From Candidatus Parcubacteria bacterium (lineage in GTDB: Bacteria; Patescibacteriota; Patescibacteriia; PEXW01): 64,000 nt of DNA. The notes below the pieces were generated by a model. The model had not been told where the DNA came from and did not search any database. It worked only from the letters and a program-made list of their open reading frames with translations. The stretch's first letter is position 1; the number at the start of each line of letters is the position of its first letter. Location of the stretch: contig QZJU01000020.1 in the NCBI GenBank assembly GCA_003597955.1, positions 1 to 64,000 on the forward strand, written 5' to 3'. The position numbers were made by a program, and so were the translations under genes. Positions 19,781-27,226 of the stretch are shown here, piece by piece.

Positions 19781-20524
19781 CTATTTTTCGGCTTTAAACT
19801 CGGTTATATTGATTTCGCTGGTGTGCGATACCGTGATGTAGGTCGGAGCGTGTTCGCCGGTCCAGCACCCGGCGTTGAAATAAACCACGCCATCCTGATT
19901 GAAGCTTTCGGCGATGTGCGTATGCCCGCAAAAAACCGCGTCCAAGCGGTAATTCCTCGACCGAGCGTACCTAACAATGCCTTCGGCCACGGATTTGTTT
20001 ATCCGCAGCCAAGTCTTGCTTTTGTCTTTTAAAAAACGGCTTAAATGGTGGCGTTTGCCATCGAATTTTTGAATAAAGTTGTAAATGTTTGAAGGAATCT
20101 TGCTGAATTTCGGCCAATTTTGAATCCATTTGTCAAACTGATCACCATGCATGGCCAAATACCGCTTTTCTCCGACTTGCCACTGGAATTCCTCATGCAC
20201 GGCCACACCCACCAGTTGCGACATTAAGTTCACGATGGCGCTATCATGGTTGCCCCGAATCCAAACGGCTTTGGCATTACTTTTTCGGTCGTTAATATTG
20301 CGAATCAAACCGATTATTTTCCATTCAAATTTCCGAAAACGGGAAAAATTAAGATCGTCAAAAATGTCGCCTAACAGAATTAGCTGGGTAAATTTGTATC
20401 TGAAACGATCCTGCTGCAAACTCTGCAAAAATGCAAAAAATTCTTCGGATCGGCTTAAGCGCGAGCCCAGGTGTAAGTCCGAGACCAGAATAGTGTGAAA
20501 ACCATTCGGATTTTGAAAATTCAT
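19781..20524 (-). CDS. Calcineurin-like metallophosphoesterase, LpxH-like
   Basis: The dinuclear metal motifs are complete: SDLHLGS, LLGDIFDD, RGNHDS, AMHGDQFD and FCGHTHIAE. The arrangement and the 247 aa length resemble UDP-2,3-diacylglucosamine hydrolase (LpxH) and its relatives. Most bacteria of this suspected group lack lipid A synthesis, so a different phosphoester substrate is more likely. The GTG/ATG choice does not matter for the motifs. A hairpin-rich spacer (19710-19775, GTACC/GGTAC arms) lies downstream. Confidence 0.85.
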   Translation of the reverse strand: MNFQNPNGFHTILVSDLHLGSRLSRSEEFFAFLQSLQQDRFRYKFTQLILLGDIFDDLNFSRFRKFEWKIIGLIRNINDRKSNAKAVWIRGNHDSAIVNLMSQLVGVAVHEEFQWQVGEKRYLAMHGDQFDKWIQNWPKFSKIPSNIYNFIQKFDGKRHHLSRFLKDKSKTWLRINKSVAEGIVRYARSRNYRLDAVFCGHTHIAESFNQDGVVYFNAGCWTGEHAPTYITVSHTSEINITEFKAEK

Positions 20525-20626
20525 ACTCGCCGGAAATTTCTAAAATCCACCCGGGTTTCTTGAGGGGTGAAAAAGCTGCTTCCAAATTTCATGTTTTAAT
20601 TTTAACCCAAAAACCTCTGACACGCA

Positions 20627-20658
20627 AAAAAATCCAGGGACTACAGTATCCCTGGATT
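20627..20658 (-). terminator. Intrinsic terminator
   Basis: On the - strand, AAATCCAGGGATAC pairs with GTAGTCCCTGGATTT and runs into seven T. It ends the transcript of the small nuclease-like gene. Confidence 0.85.
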
Positions 20659-20688
20659 TGGCCATAGGCCGACTTTCCATCGAACCGT

Positions 20689-20811
20689 TTAGATCGTCAC
20701 CTCACGCAATAACTTTTTCAAGTGACTAACCCTGCCTTTCTTTAACAGATCATCTTTTAGTTTTGCCTCATAAGCACTGGGCTTAGAGGGTTTAAGCGGC
20801 TGAATAAGCAC
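20689..20811 (-). CDS. Small basic ORF overlapping the end of the PD-(D/E)XK-like gene
   Basis: A 40-codon frame starts at GTG 20811, overlaps the end of the upstream gene in a different frame, and ends TAA at 20689-20691 just before the terminator. It encodes a charged, helical peptide (AYEAKLKDDLLKKGRVSHLK). It could be a small coupled protein or the true C-terminus of the upstream protein reached by frameshift. I cannot tell which. Confidence 0.35.
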   Translation of the reverse strand: MLIQPLKPSKPSAYEAKLKDDLLKKGRVSHLKKLLREVTI

Positions 20812-21256
20812 GAATGGGCTTCAGGGGTAAGCGACCTTTTTCTTGATAATAAGCAAGATCTTCACCAGTCAGAATAAGAATTGGGATGCCGTGTCGTTCA
20901 CAAAGCGCGATGGACTTCCGCATAACCTTGTGTTCAATAACTCGGCGTTTAACTTCAATACCGATGATTGCAGAGCCATTGCATGGACGCCGGCCGACCC
21001 ACCACCAGGGCTGGAAAAAGATAAAATCCGGACACCAAATTTTGGGCTGGCTGAATTCTTCTTCTTGAAAAACGAACTGAAGATGATGCAGAAATGGAAT
21101 ATCCATCTTAACCAAAAGGTTTGCGATTATTAACTCCTCATGAGTTTCAAATTTCATTGCGCCGAGTGTATACAACGAGCGTTTGGAATTGCATTTAATC
21201 GGCTTACACAGCAAACCATTAATGGTTAAAAAGCCATTTCCGGCTTCGACCTCCAA
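20792..21256 (-). CDS. Small PD-(D/E)XK nuclease-like protein
   Basis: The 154 aa product contains an early Glu helix (MKFETHEELIIANLL), then PDFIFFQP and IGIEVKRRVI. This is the order E...PD...ExK of PD-(D/E)XK nucleases. The later HGIPILILTGEDL strand fits the same fold. It is not a recognised restriction enzyme and no methyltransferase lies nearby. The start is uncertain: TTG at 21256 is used here, the first ATG would be MKFETHEE at residue 34, and a perfect AAGGAGGT site stands about 45 nt upstream of the TTG without an in-frame start close by. Confidence 0.6.
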   Translation of the reverse strand: MEVEAGNGFLTINGLLCKPIKCNSKRSLYTLGAMKFETHEELIIANLLVKMDIPFLHHLQFVFQEEEFSQPKIWCPDFIFFQPWWWVGRRPCNGSAIIGIEVKRRVIEHKVMRKSIALCERHGIPILILTGEDLAYYQEKGRLPLKPIRAYSAA

Positions 21257-21348
21257 TTGCCTTGAACTTTGATGACCTTCTGAAGGCTGGAAAGTACACC
21301 TCCTTATGTTAACAACGATTTAAATGAGCTTTTTCCCGGTTTTTCTAA

Positions 21349-21379
21349 TTTTAAAAAGCCCGCGAGGAGACGCGGGCAG
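21349..21379 (-). terminator. Intrinsic terminator after the FtsX-like ABC permease gene
   Basis: On the - strand GCCCGCG-TCTC-CTCGCGGGC is followed by TTTTTAAAA. Confidence 0.75.
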
Positions 21380-21576
21380 ACTTAGTGAGGTTTTCTGAAT
21401 TTCGGAGTGATGACAAGCCTTTGCATATTTTTATTTTATTCCTAAAAAAATCGACAGGCAACCAGTAAAACTGGTTTTATTTTACTTTTTTTAAAGGCTC
21501 TTGCTGAAGAAGAAAAAATTGCTTGTGGAAAACTCTCCCCAAACCGAAATCAGTCTATGCCCAACCGTTGCGGAGA

Positions 21577-22779
21577 TTACTTACCCCAAATCGCGTCCAG
21601 AATTTTTATGCGCGTAATCATAAAAGCGGGTATCAAGCCGGAAAGCACGGCCACGACAATGATGGCGAGTATGCGGATATTTATATCCAAAGCTTCAACC
21701 ATCAGCACGGAATCGCCTATTGGTAGTTCGAACGGGTGAGCTTTGAAATACGGCGCGACTCCACCAAAAAAAATCGCCAGGCCTAAGGCCACACCGGAAA
21801 CGGAATAAATTAAGGTCTGCAAGACATAGGTGGCCCTGATGAGATAAGGTCGAATACCGATTGCCCGCAAAATGCCGATTTGCTGGCGTTTACTGGAAAT
21901 ATCGATGTAAATTACAATAAAAATCGTGACTGCGGCAATCAGCACGGCTACAAAAGACATAATAAAATTGATGCTTAAAAAGCTGGTGGTTACGCTGGAC
22001 ATCAGCCCGGCCGCGTCTTCCCAGGTTAGATACTGTCCGGCGATATTTTGAACCTTCAGCGCCTGGACAATTCCGGCTTCTTCGCCGGTTTTCTGCGCCC
22101 GGATGACTACGCTAGTGGCCTTTGATTTCAAGCTGGGCGCTAGCGCTTCCAAGGCTTGGGCGGTAATGAAAGCTCTTTGGTCCGTATCCAAGAATTTGGT
22201 GTAAAAAATCCCCTTTATGGTAAATTCTTTTTGAATACCATCAAAGGCCAAAACCACCTTTTCGCCAACTTGCGCACCTTTGAAAGAAAAAGCGTTCATC
22301 TCCACATCCGGCCCGCCCGCAATTTGGCGGCCGACAATAATTTTATCAAGATCGTCCTGCGCTAAATATTCGCCCGCCAACATTTTTTCCGAGACATTCG
22401 TCACTTGCTTCTCCAATTGCGGGTCGATTGCCAAAATCTGCCAATTGCCTTTTATGTTTTTGTATTTTAAACTCGCGGAAACCAGCATTTGGGCGCTCGC
22501 CGCCTTAACGCCTGGGATATTTTCAATTTGCGGAAGCAAAATGTCAGTATGGTCGAGGAAGTCCTGGCCTTCAGCCGGGGTTATAAAAACATGGCCAGTG
22601 TAGGTGTTGATAATCTGCTTGTTGCTGTTGTCGATTATGCCGTTAAAAAGCGAGGCCACAAAAATCAAATTCACGAACGCCACAGCCATCAAGAAAATAA
22701 TCAGGCCCAAAGTCCATTTATTGCCGTGCAATAAATACCGGGCGGTCAGAAAAAAAGGAATTTTACCTTCGCCTCTCAT
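21577..22779 (-). CDS. ABC transporter permease, FtsX/MacB-like
   Basis: The topology is one N-terminal membrane segment (WTLGLIIFLMAVAFVNLIFV), a large extracytoplasmic MacB-PCD-like domain and three C-terminal membrane segments with the FtsX-type region (SSKRQQIGILRAIGIRPYLI). The length is 400 aa. It overlaps the ATPase gene by 4 bp and forms a complete MacB/LolCDE-type unit with it. Substrates of such systems include lipoproteins and peptides; none can be named here. Confidence 0.88.
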   Translation of the reverse strand: MRGEGKIPFFLTARYLLHGNKWTLGLIIFLMAVAFVNLIFVASLFNGIIDNSNKQIINTYTGHVFITPAEGQDFLDHTDILLPQIENIPGVKAASAQMLVSASLKYKNIKGNWQILAIDPQLEKQVTNVSEKMLAGEYLAQDDLDKIIVGRQIAGGPDVEMNAFSFKGAQVGEKVVLAFDGIQKEFTIKGIFYTKFLDTDQRAFITAQALEALAPSLKSKATSVVIRAQKTGEEAGIVQALKVQNIAGQYLTWEDAAGLMSSVTTSFLSINFIMSFVAVLIAAVTIFIVIYIDISSKRQQIGILRAIGIRPYLIRATYVLQTLIYSVSGVALGLAIFFGGVAPYFKAHPFELPIGDSVLMVEALDINIRILAIIVVAVLSGLIPAFMITRIKILDAIWGK

Positions 22780-23450
22780 ACGATTTTGCCGTCAGCTAAT
22801 TTAACAAGACGGTTTGCGTATTTGGTTTCCTCGGGTTCATGAGTAATCATGACGACTGTGTGCTTTTCGCTATTAAGCTTTTTAAAAATATTCAAAATGT
22901 CTTTGGCTGCCACACTGTCAAGATTGGCAGTCGGCTCATCAGCGAACAGAATCATCGGGTCGTTAATTAAAGCGCGAGCAATGGCGACTTTTTGTTGCTC
23001 GCCACCGGAAAGCTGCCTGGGCAGATTCCGGGCTTTCTTTTCCAGTCCAACTTTAGCCAGAGTTTCTAGAGCACGTTTTTGACAAATTTTGGTTTTTTCC
23101 AGCATCATGGCGGGCAACATCACATTTTCCAGGGCAGACAACTCCGCAATCAGCGCGTATTCCTGAAAAATATAACCCAATTTCAAGAGACGCAGGCGCG
23201 AGCGTTCAAGTTCATTCATTTTCGTGGTAGGCTGGTTTGCCAAAAAAATTTCACCTGTATCGGGTTTGTCCAGTAAGCCCAGCTGCCTTAACAGCGTGGA
23301 CTTGCCGGAGCCGTTGCGGCCGGTAATAACCAAGAAATCGCCCGGGTTTATCACCAGCGAGACCTCGCGCAAGGCTGGCACCTGGATTTCGCCTAAAGCG
23401 TAATTCTTGCAAATGTTTTTTACCTCGATCAAGCGGTTGGCAGCAGACAT
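22776..23450 (-). CDS. ABC transporter ATP-binding protein, LolD/MacB type
   Basis: The nucleotide-binding domain has Walker A (GRNGSGKST), Q-loop (YIFQEYALIAEL), signature (LSGGEQQKVAIARAL), Walker B (MILFADEPTANLDS) and H-loop (VVMITHEPE). The order and length (224 aa) are those of LolD/MacB subunits that drive mechanotransmission rather than transport across the membrane. It is the first gene of the pair. Confidence 0.93.
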   Translation of the reverse strand: MSAANRLIEVKNICKNYALGEIQVPALREVSLVINPGDFLVITGRNGSGKSTLLRQLGLLDKPDTGEIFLANQPTTKMNELERSRLRLLKLGYIFQEYALIAELSALENVMLPAMMLEKTKICQKRALETLAKVGLEKKARNLPRQLSGGEQQKVAIARALINDPMILFADEPTANLDSVAAKDILNIFKKLNSEKHTVVMITHEPEETKYANRLVKLADGKIV

Positions 23451-23501
23451 ATTTTGGTATTAGTTTAAAAAAAATTCAAAAATTTGTCTATTTTTTCTCG
23501 A

Positions 23502-23529
23502 TTGACAAAAACTGAAAATCTGCTAGGCT
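23502..23529 (+). promoter_or_regulatory. Sigma-70-type promoter
   Basis: TTGACA (23502-23507) and TAGGCT (23524-23529) are separated by 16 bp, upstream of the small + strand membrane protein gene. Confidence 0.65.
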
Positions 23530-23558
23530 TTAAGCAAAAGCCAAAGGAGGTTTGGGGC

Positions 23559-23738
23559 ATGGATTCTTTTAGTCGTTCGGTTTTGGCCAGCTGCCCAAAA
23601 GAAGCTTGGTCGGAAAGGCTCATAACACCTTTCGTTCTCCTGTTCTTATTTATCCTAATTGCGGTTGGCTTTTGCTTAAGCCCTTTCCTAACCATACTGG
23701 AAAAATTTCATGACGCCCTTTTAGGCAAAAGAGCCTAA
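23559..23738 (+). CDS. Small single-span membrane protein
   Basis: The 59 aa product begins MDSFSRSVLASCPKEAWSER, followed by one long hydrophobic helix (ITPFVLLFLFILIAVGFCLS) and a short basic tail (LLGKRA). I recognise no family. The ATG at 23559 is chosen because AAAGGAGG stands 8-9 nt upstream; a promoter and a terminator frame the gene exactly. It is a free-standing + strand unit between two - strand operons, which supports it being a real gene despite its size. Confidence 0.65.
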   Translation: MDSFSRSVLASCPKEAWSERLITPFVLLFLFILIAVGFCLSPFLTILEKFHDALLGKRA

Positions 23739-23763
23739 CTAAAGACTCGGCCGCCAAAAATCA

Positions 23764-23797
23764 AAAGCCTGGTTTATTAAAAACCCGGCTTTTTTAT
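23764..23797 (+). terminator. Intrinsic terminator
   Basis: AAAGCCTGG and CCCGGCTTT form a stem with one mismatch, followed by a T-run. It follows the small membrane protein gene and faces the end of the carbonic-anhydrase-like gene. Confidence 0.75.
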
Positions 23798-23804
23798 TTT
23801 AAAT

Positions 23805-24233
23805 TTAACTTAACTCTTCAAAGTCAATCAGATTTTCGCCCCCCTTTTCCTGAATTCTGGCAATTACTTTCTTTACGTCCAAATTTGGAAACTTTGCCTG
23901 AATTAATTCTTTGGCATAGGCCAAATCCCCAGCCTGTTTTTCGCCTTCGGCGGCTAAACTATCAAAAGCTTTGTGGCCACCGTAAGCCCCACAATCCAGG
24001 TGGTGAATTAGCAGAACTTCCTTTATGCCGTGAAGGTTATGGGAAATATCGATCTGTTTTAAAATTATTTCCGAGCAGGCTTTATCCCCTTCCACCAGGC
24101 CTTTGGTAACGCCGGCGAGGCTGACCAAATCGTAATTATCTTTCAAACTATTGGATACCAAAAAATCCCTTATGGCCGAATGGAAACGGAAATCAATGCA
24201 AGTAAAAACTATGGCTTGGCAGGAATGGGACAT
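23805..24233 (-). CDS. Beta-carbonic-anhydrase-like protein
   Basis: Beta-type carbonic anhydrases hold zinc with C-x-D-x-R and H-x-x-C. Both are visible: C12-I-D14-F-R16 and H78-L-D-C81 (HHLDCGAYGG). At 142 aa it is shorter than classical enzymes (~200 aa). CO2 hydration is plausible but not certain, since several zinc proteins of this fold have other roles. A second protein with the same motifs is encoded next on the strand, separated by a repeat element. Confidence 0.75.
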   Translation of the reverse strand: MSHSCQAIVFTCIDFRFHSAIRDFLVSNSLKDNYDLVSLAGVTKGLVEGDKACSEIILKQIDISHNLHGIKEVLLIHHLDCGAYGGHKAFDSLAAEGEKQAGDLAYAKELIQAKFPNLDVKKVIARIQEKGGENLIDFEELS

Positions 24234-24324
24234 ATTTTTTTCGGTTTAAAGTTAAGGATTTAAAAATATCAAAAGTTTTATAAAAAGAAAAGCCGCTAGT
24301 CCTTTTAACTAACGGCCAAATTTT

Positions 24325-24430
24325 ATCCCGCACCACTTTCCAGCAAAACGTTGTTATACACTTTAAGATATTCATCCGGGCAAATATCTTCAAAATTAAT
24401 TCGAGATTTAAGTGAAAAGTGGTGCGGGAT
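24325..24430 (-). repeat. ~107 bp terminal-inverted-repeat element, copy 1
   Basis: It starts CCCGCACCACTTTCCAGC and ends AAAGTGGTGCGGG. Its left end matches the complement of the right ends of copies at 25056-25162 and 35749-35855, so it lies in the opposite orientation. The interior is diverged. It ends immediately at the stop codon of the gene at 24432. Confidence 0.75.
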
Positions 24431-24431
24431 T

Positions 24432-24974
24432 TCATGGTGAAAGATTGTAGACTTCCTCCGGGGTTTTGGCGCGGATGAAATAGGTCCGCATTTTTATCTG
24501 GTAGTCAACGTGCAAAAGCGGCACAATCCGCTTTCGATCCCAGCCGGTTTTTTCGGCGATCAACCTAGCTGTCGTAACCGCGTTGGCCACGACTTGAAAA
24601 ATATCCATGTGAACTTCGCTGGCCATGCCGCACGGCCAATGAGCCAACAGAAAAATCGTCGGGATCTTTTTTAGGCCGCGAGTTTTTACCAAACCCGAAA
24701 GCAATTGTTCATGGGCCCGAAATTCCCGCGGGATCGGGATCTCCGGGTTCAAACGCAAGGGTCCGCCATTGTAGGCTTTAAGATGTATTCGAGGGTTTGG
24801 TAATTGCCGCCTGACAAAATCAAACATATCACTGGAGCGGTCACAATCACCGCACATAACTAAAATTGTTCCGTTGTAAGCCGCCGCCTGAAGCTTGTCT
24901 GCTTTCACATTGGCAATGACGCCAGCAGTTTGCCACCAACTAATCGTTGACTTCTCATTGTCGGAAATAACCAC
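24432..24974 (-). CDS. Divergent beta-carbonic-anhydrase-like protein
   Basis: The 180 aa protein has a strand ending in a metal-site-like motif, ILVMCGDCDRSSDM (C41, D43, C44, R46), and a later AHWPCGM (H112, C115). This corresponds to CxD..R and HxxC of the beta-carbonic anhydrase fold. The doubled cysteine and spacing are unusual, so catalysis is doubtful. The start is GTG at 24974 with GGAGG 6 nt upstream. The gene is bracketed by inverted copies of a repeat element (24325-24430 and 25056-25162). Confidence 0.65.
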   Translation of the reverse strand: MVISDNEKSTISWWQTAGVIANVKADKLQAAAYNGTILVMCGDCDRSSDMFDFVRRQLPNPRIHLKAYNGGPLRLNPEIPIPREFRAHEQLLSGLVKTRGLKKIPTIFLLAHWPCGMASEVHMDIFQVVANAVTTARLIAEKTGWDRKRIVPLLHVDYQIKMRTYFIRAKTPEEVYNLSP

Positions 24975-25055
24975 GCTTTCCTCCGTGAAAAAATGATTTT
25001 TAAAAAACGATGTTGATTTTGAAAAACCAGTTTATCAGAAATCCAAAAAAAGTCA

Positions 25056-25162
25056 ACCCCGAACCACTTTCCAAATAAAACCTTAAGTTTAGTGTAAGGT
25101 TATTTGCCTAATGAACATCTTGGTACTAAGTGTTGGCGTTTTGCTGGAAAGTGGTGCGGGGT
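25056..25162 (+). repeat. ~107 bp terminal-inverted-repeat element, copy 2
   Basis: It begins ACCCCGAACCACTTTCC and ends GGAAAGTGGTGCGGGGT. It aligns along its whole length with 35749-35855 in the same orientation (shared interior TAAGTGTTGGCGTTTTGC). Confidence 0.85.
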
Positions 25163-25198
25163 CAAGGCCAACTAAATCTGACTTGAAAATTCTTTGAC

Positions 25199-26383
25199 TT
25201 AATCCCTGAATAAAATCCCCTCTTTGGAATAAATCTTGCTGGCGGCGATTACAGCGATGACGGCGTAAATAATCAGCGAGCCAAAAGTTATGAATATGTG
25301 AGCAGAATCAAAAGTTTTTATCAGGACTTCTTTCATGACAAAAACTGCATTGACGCCCGGGATGAAAAACATGCCCAGGCTTGGCTTCAAGCCGGGAAGC
25401 TGGGCGAAAATCGCCACCGGTAGTATAGCCAGCAAATAAAAAGGCGTGATGTAATTCTGCGCTTCTTTGTAGCTTTTGGCGAAAATCGCCACGGATAAAA
25501 GCAGGCCCGAGAACATAATGGCCATAATTACCCCAACCAAAAGCATTATGCCAATCGCGCCCAAAGTTAAATTAATTTCCACGACTTCGGTGCCGAATTT
25601 GGGCGGGAAAAACTTAAAAGCGAAATACAGGGAAAACATCGAAAGGATAATGCTGGCACTGGCTGTCGCGGCCACGGCGGCAAATTTTCCGGCCACCAAT
25701 TGTAATCTTGACGCCGGGCTTAACAACAGCGCTTCCAAAGTTTTCCTTTCTTTTTCTCCGGCGGAAACATCAATAGCGATGTACATTCCGCCGGCAATGG
25801 CGAATACCACGATGAACATCGGCAAAAGCAAGCCGATGAAAAATCCACCTCGTTCTTGAGCTGTGGCAATGTCTACGCTAACGGGCTTGAGTGCGCTCAG
25901 GGTTTCTGTAGCCAGGCCTTTTTGGCTTAATCTTATTCTGGCTTGTTCTTGATTAAAAGCTTGCAATAAATTTATGACTTTTGAATAAGCCGTGCTGGAA
26001 TCCACATTTGAACTTTTTTGCACGACTCTGACTTCTGTCGGCTTTTGTGTTTTTAAATTGGCTTCAAAGTCCGTTTCAACATTCAAATACACATTTATCG
26101 TTCCGGCTTCAATGCCCTGATCGAAATTCTCAACCTGCTTAAGCTCAACTTGCTTTTGCTTATTTAGAAAATCCAATAACGTCGGCGCGGACTGCTGATT
26201 TTCCACGGCCAAAAGCACGGGTTTTTCCGCAGCCTTGGTAATTTGCGCCTCCTGAAATTTCACGCTGCCGATCATAATGGCCGGCATCAATACGATTGGC
26301 ATGACCACGGCCGTCAGCAAAGTCCGCCGGTCGCGTAGGCTGTCTAAAATTTCTTTTTTGAAAACCGTAAAAACTTTATTCAT
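25199..26383 (-). CDS. ABC-2 type permease, NatB-like
   Basis: The 394 aa protein starts with a cytoplasmic FKKEILDSLRDRRTL segment typical of ABC-2 exporters. A first membrane helix (LLTAVVMPIVLMPAIMIGSV) and a large extracytoplasmic loop follow, then five or six C-terminal helices with the conserved SAGEKERKTLEALLLSPASR loop. This is the organisation of NatB, the Na+ efflux permease of Bacillus. The substrate here is unproven. It overlaps the ATPase gene by 4 bp. Confidence 0.88.
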   Translation of the reverse strand: MNKVFTVFKKEILDSLRDRRTLLTAVVMPIVLMPAIMIGSVKFQEAQITKAAEKPVLLAVENQQSAPTLLDFLNKQKQVELKQVENFDQGIEAGTINVYLNVETDFEANLKTQKPTEVRVVQKSSNVDSSTAYSKVINLLQAFNQEQARIRLSQKGLATETLSALKPVSVDIATAQERGGFFIGLLLPMFIVVFAIAGGMYIAIDVSAGEKERKTLEALLLSPASRLQLVAGKFAAVAATASASIILSMFSLYFAFKFFPPKFGTEVVEINLTLGAIGIMLLVGVIMAIMFSGLLLSVAIFAKSYKEAQNYITPFYLLAILPVAIFAQLPGLKPSLGMFFIPGVNAVFVMKEVLIKTFDSAHIFITFGSLIIYAVIAVIAASKIYSKEGILFRD

Positions 26384-27177
26384 AAACCAAAGCGTTTATG
26401 CTTTTTTGAAAGCCAACGCAATTCAAATGCTTCTTTGGCTTTTAAGGCAGACTTAGCCGCGTCCGCGCCGAGGATTTTCAAGAATGCGTCTTCTAAATTA
26501 TCCGCCTGGGTTTGCTGATAAATCTTGGCTTGCGAATCAACCGCGATTATCTTGCCTTGGTGCATTATGGCCACGCGGTCGCAAAGTTTCTGTGCGTGCG
26601 CCATATCGTGCGTGGATAAAACCACTAATTTGCCTTCTTTTCTGGCGGTCTGCATATAATCAATGACGGTTTGCGAGGCTAAAACGTCCAAGCCCGCCGT
26701 AGGCTCGTCAAAAATAATGACCTTAGGATCATGGATAATTGAACGGGCAATCGCCACTTTTTGCTTCATCCCCGTAGAGAATTTACCCGCGCGCCGGTCG
26801 GCAAACTTTTGCATATCTAAAATTTCAACCAGATAATCTATGCGGTCTTCCAAAGCCTGGCCGGCCAAACCGTACAAATTTCCGAAGTACCGCAAATTCT
26901 CCCGGGCCGTAAAACGGTCATAAAGGCCGATCTCCGAAGTCAACAAGCCCAGATTTTGCCTGACTTTCTCTGGCGCTTTTAAAATGTCAAAACTCGCGAC
27001 TTCAGCCGTGCCACTGGTCGGCGTCAGAACCGTGGCAATAACCCGAATGGTGGTGGTTTTGCCCGCGCCGTTCGGCCCCAAAAGCCCGAAAATTTCACCG
27101 CCATTGGCTTGAAAAGAAACCTCCTTAACCGCGGCAAAACCATTAAAAAATTTCGACAATTGCTTAACTCTAAGCAT
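26380..27177 (-). CDS. ABC transporter ATP-binding protein, NatA-like
   Basis: Motifs include Walker A ([15 protein letters not shown]), signature ([15 protein letters not shown]), Walker B ([15 protein letters not shown]) and H-loop ([12 protein letters not shown]). The STGMKQK form of the signature is typical of NatA/CcmA-type exporters. The length is 265 aa. It forms an operon with the permease downstream, and the pair is a complete ABC-2 exporter. Confidence 0.92.
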   Translation of the reverse strand: MLRVKQLSKFFNGFAAVKEVSFQANGGEIFGLLGPNGAGKTTTIRVIATVLTPTSGTAEVASFDILKAPEKVRQNLGLLTSEIGLYDRFTARENLRYFGNLYGLAGQALEDRIDYLVEILDMQKFADRRAGKFSTGMKQKVAIARSIIHDPKVIIFDEPTAGLDVLASQTVIDYMQTARKEGKLVVLSTHDMAHAQKLCDRVAIMHQGKIIAVDSQAKIYQQTQADNLEDAFLKILGADAAKSALKAKEAFELRWLSKKHKRFGL

Positions 27178-27226
27178 GCCGTAAGTTTATCAATTATTTT
27201 AGGCTAATCAAACTGACTAAATTAAC

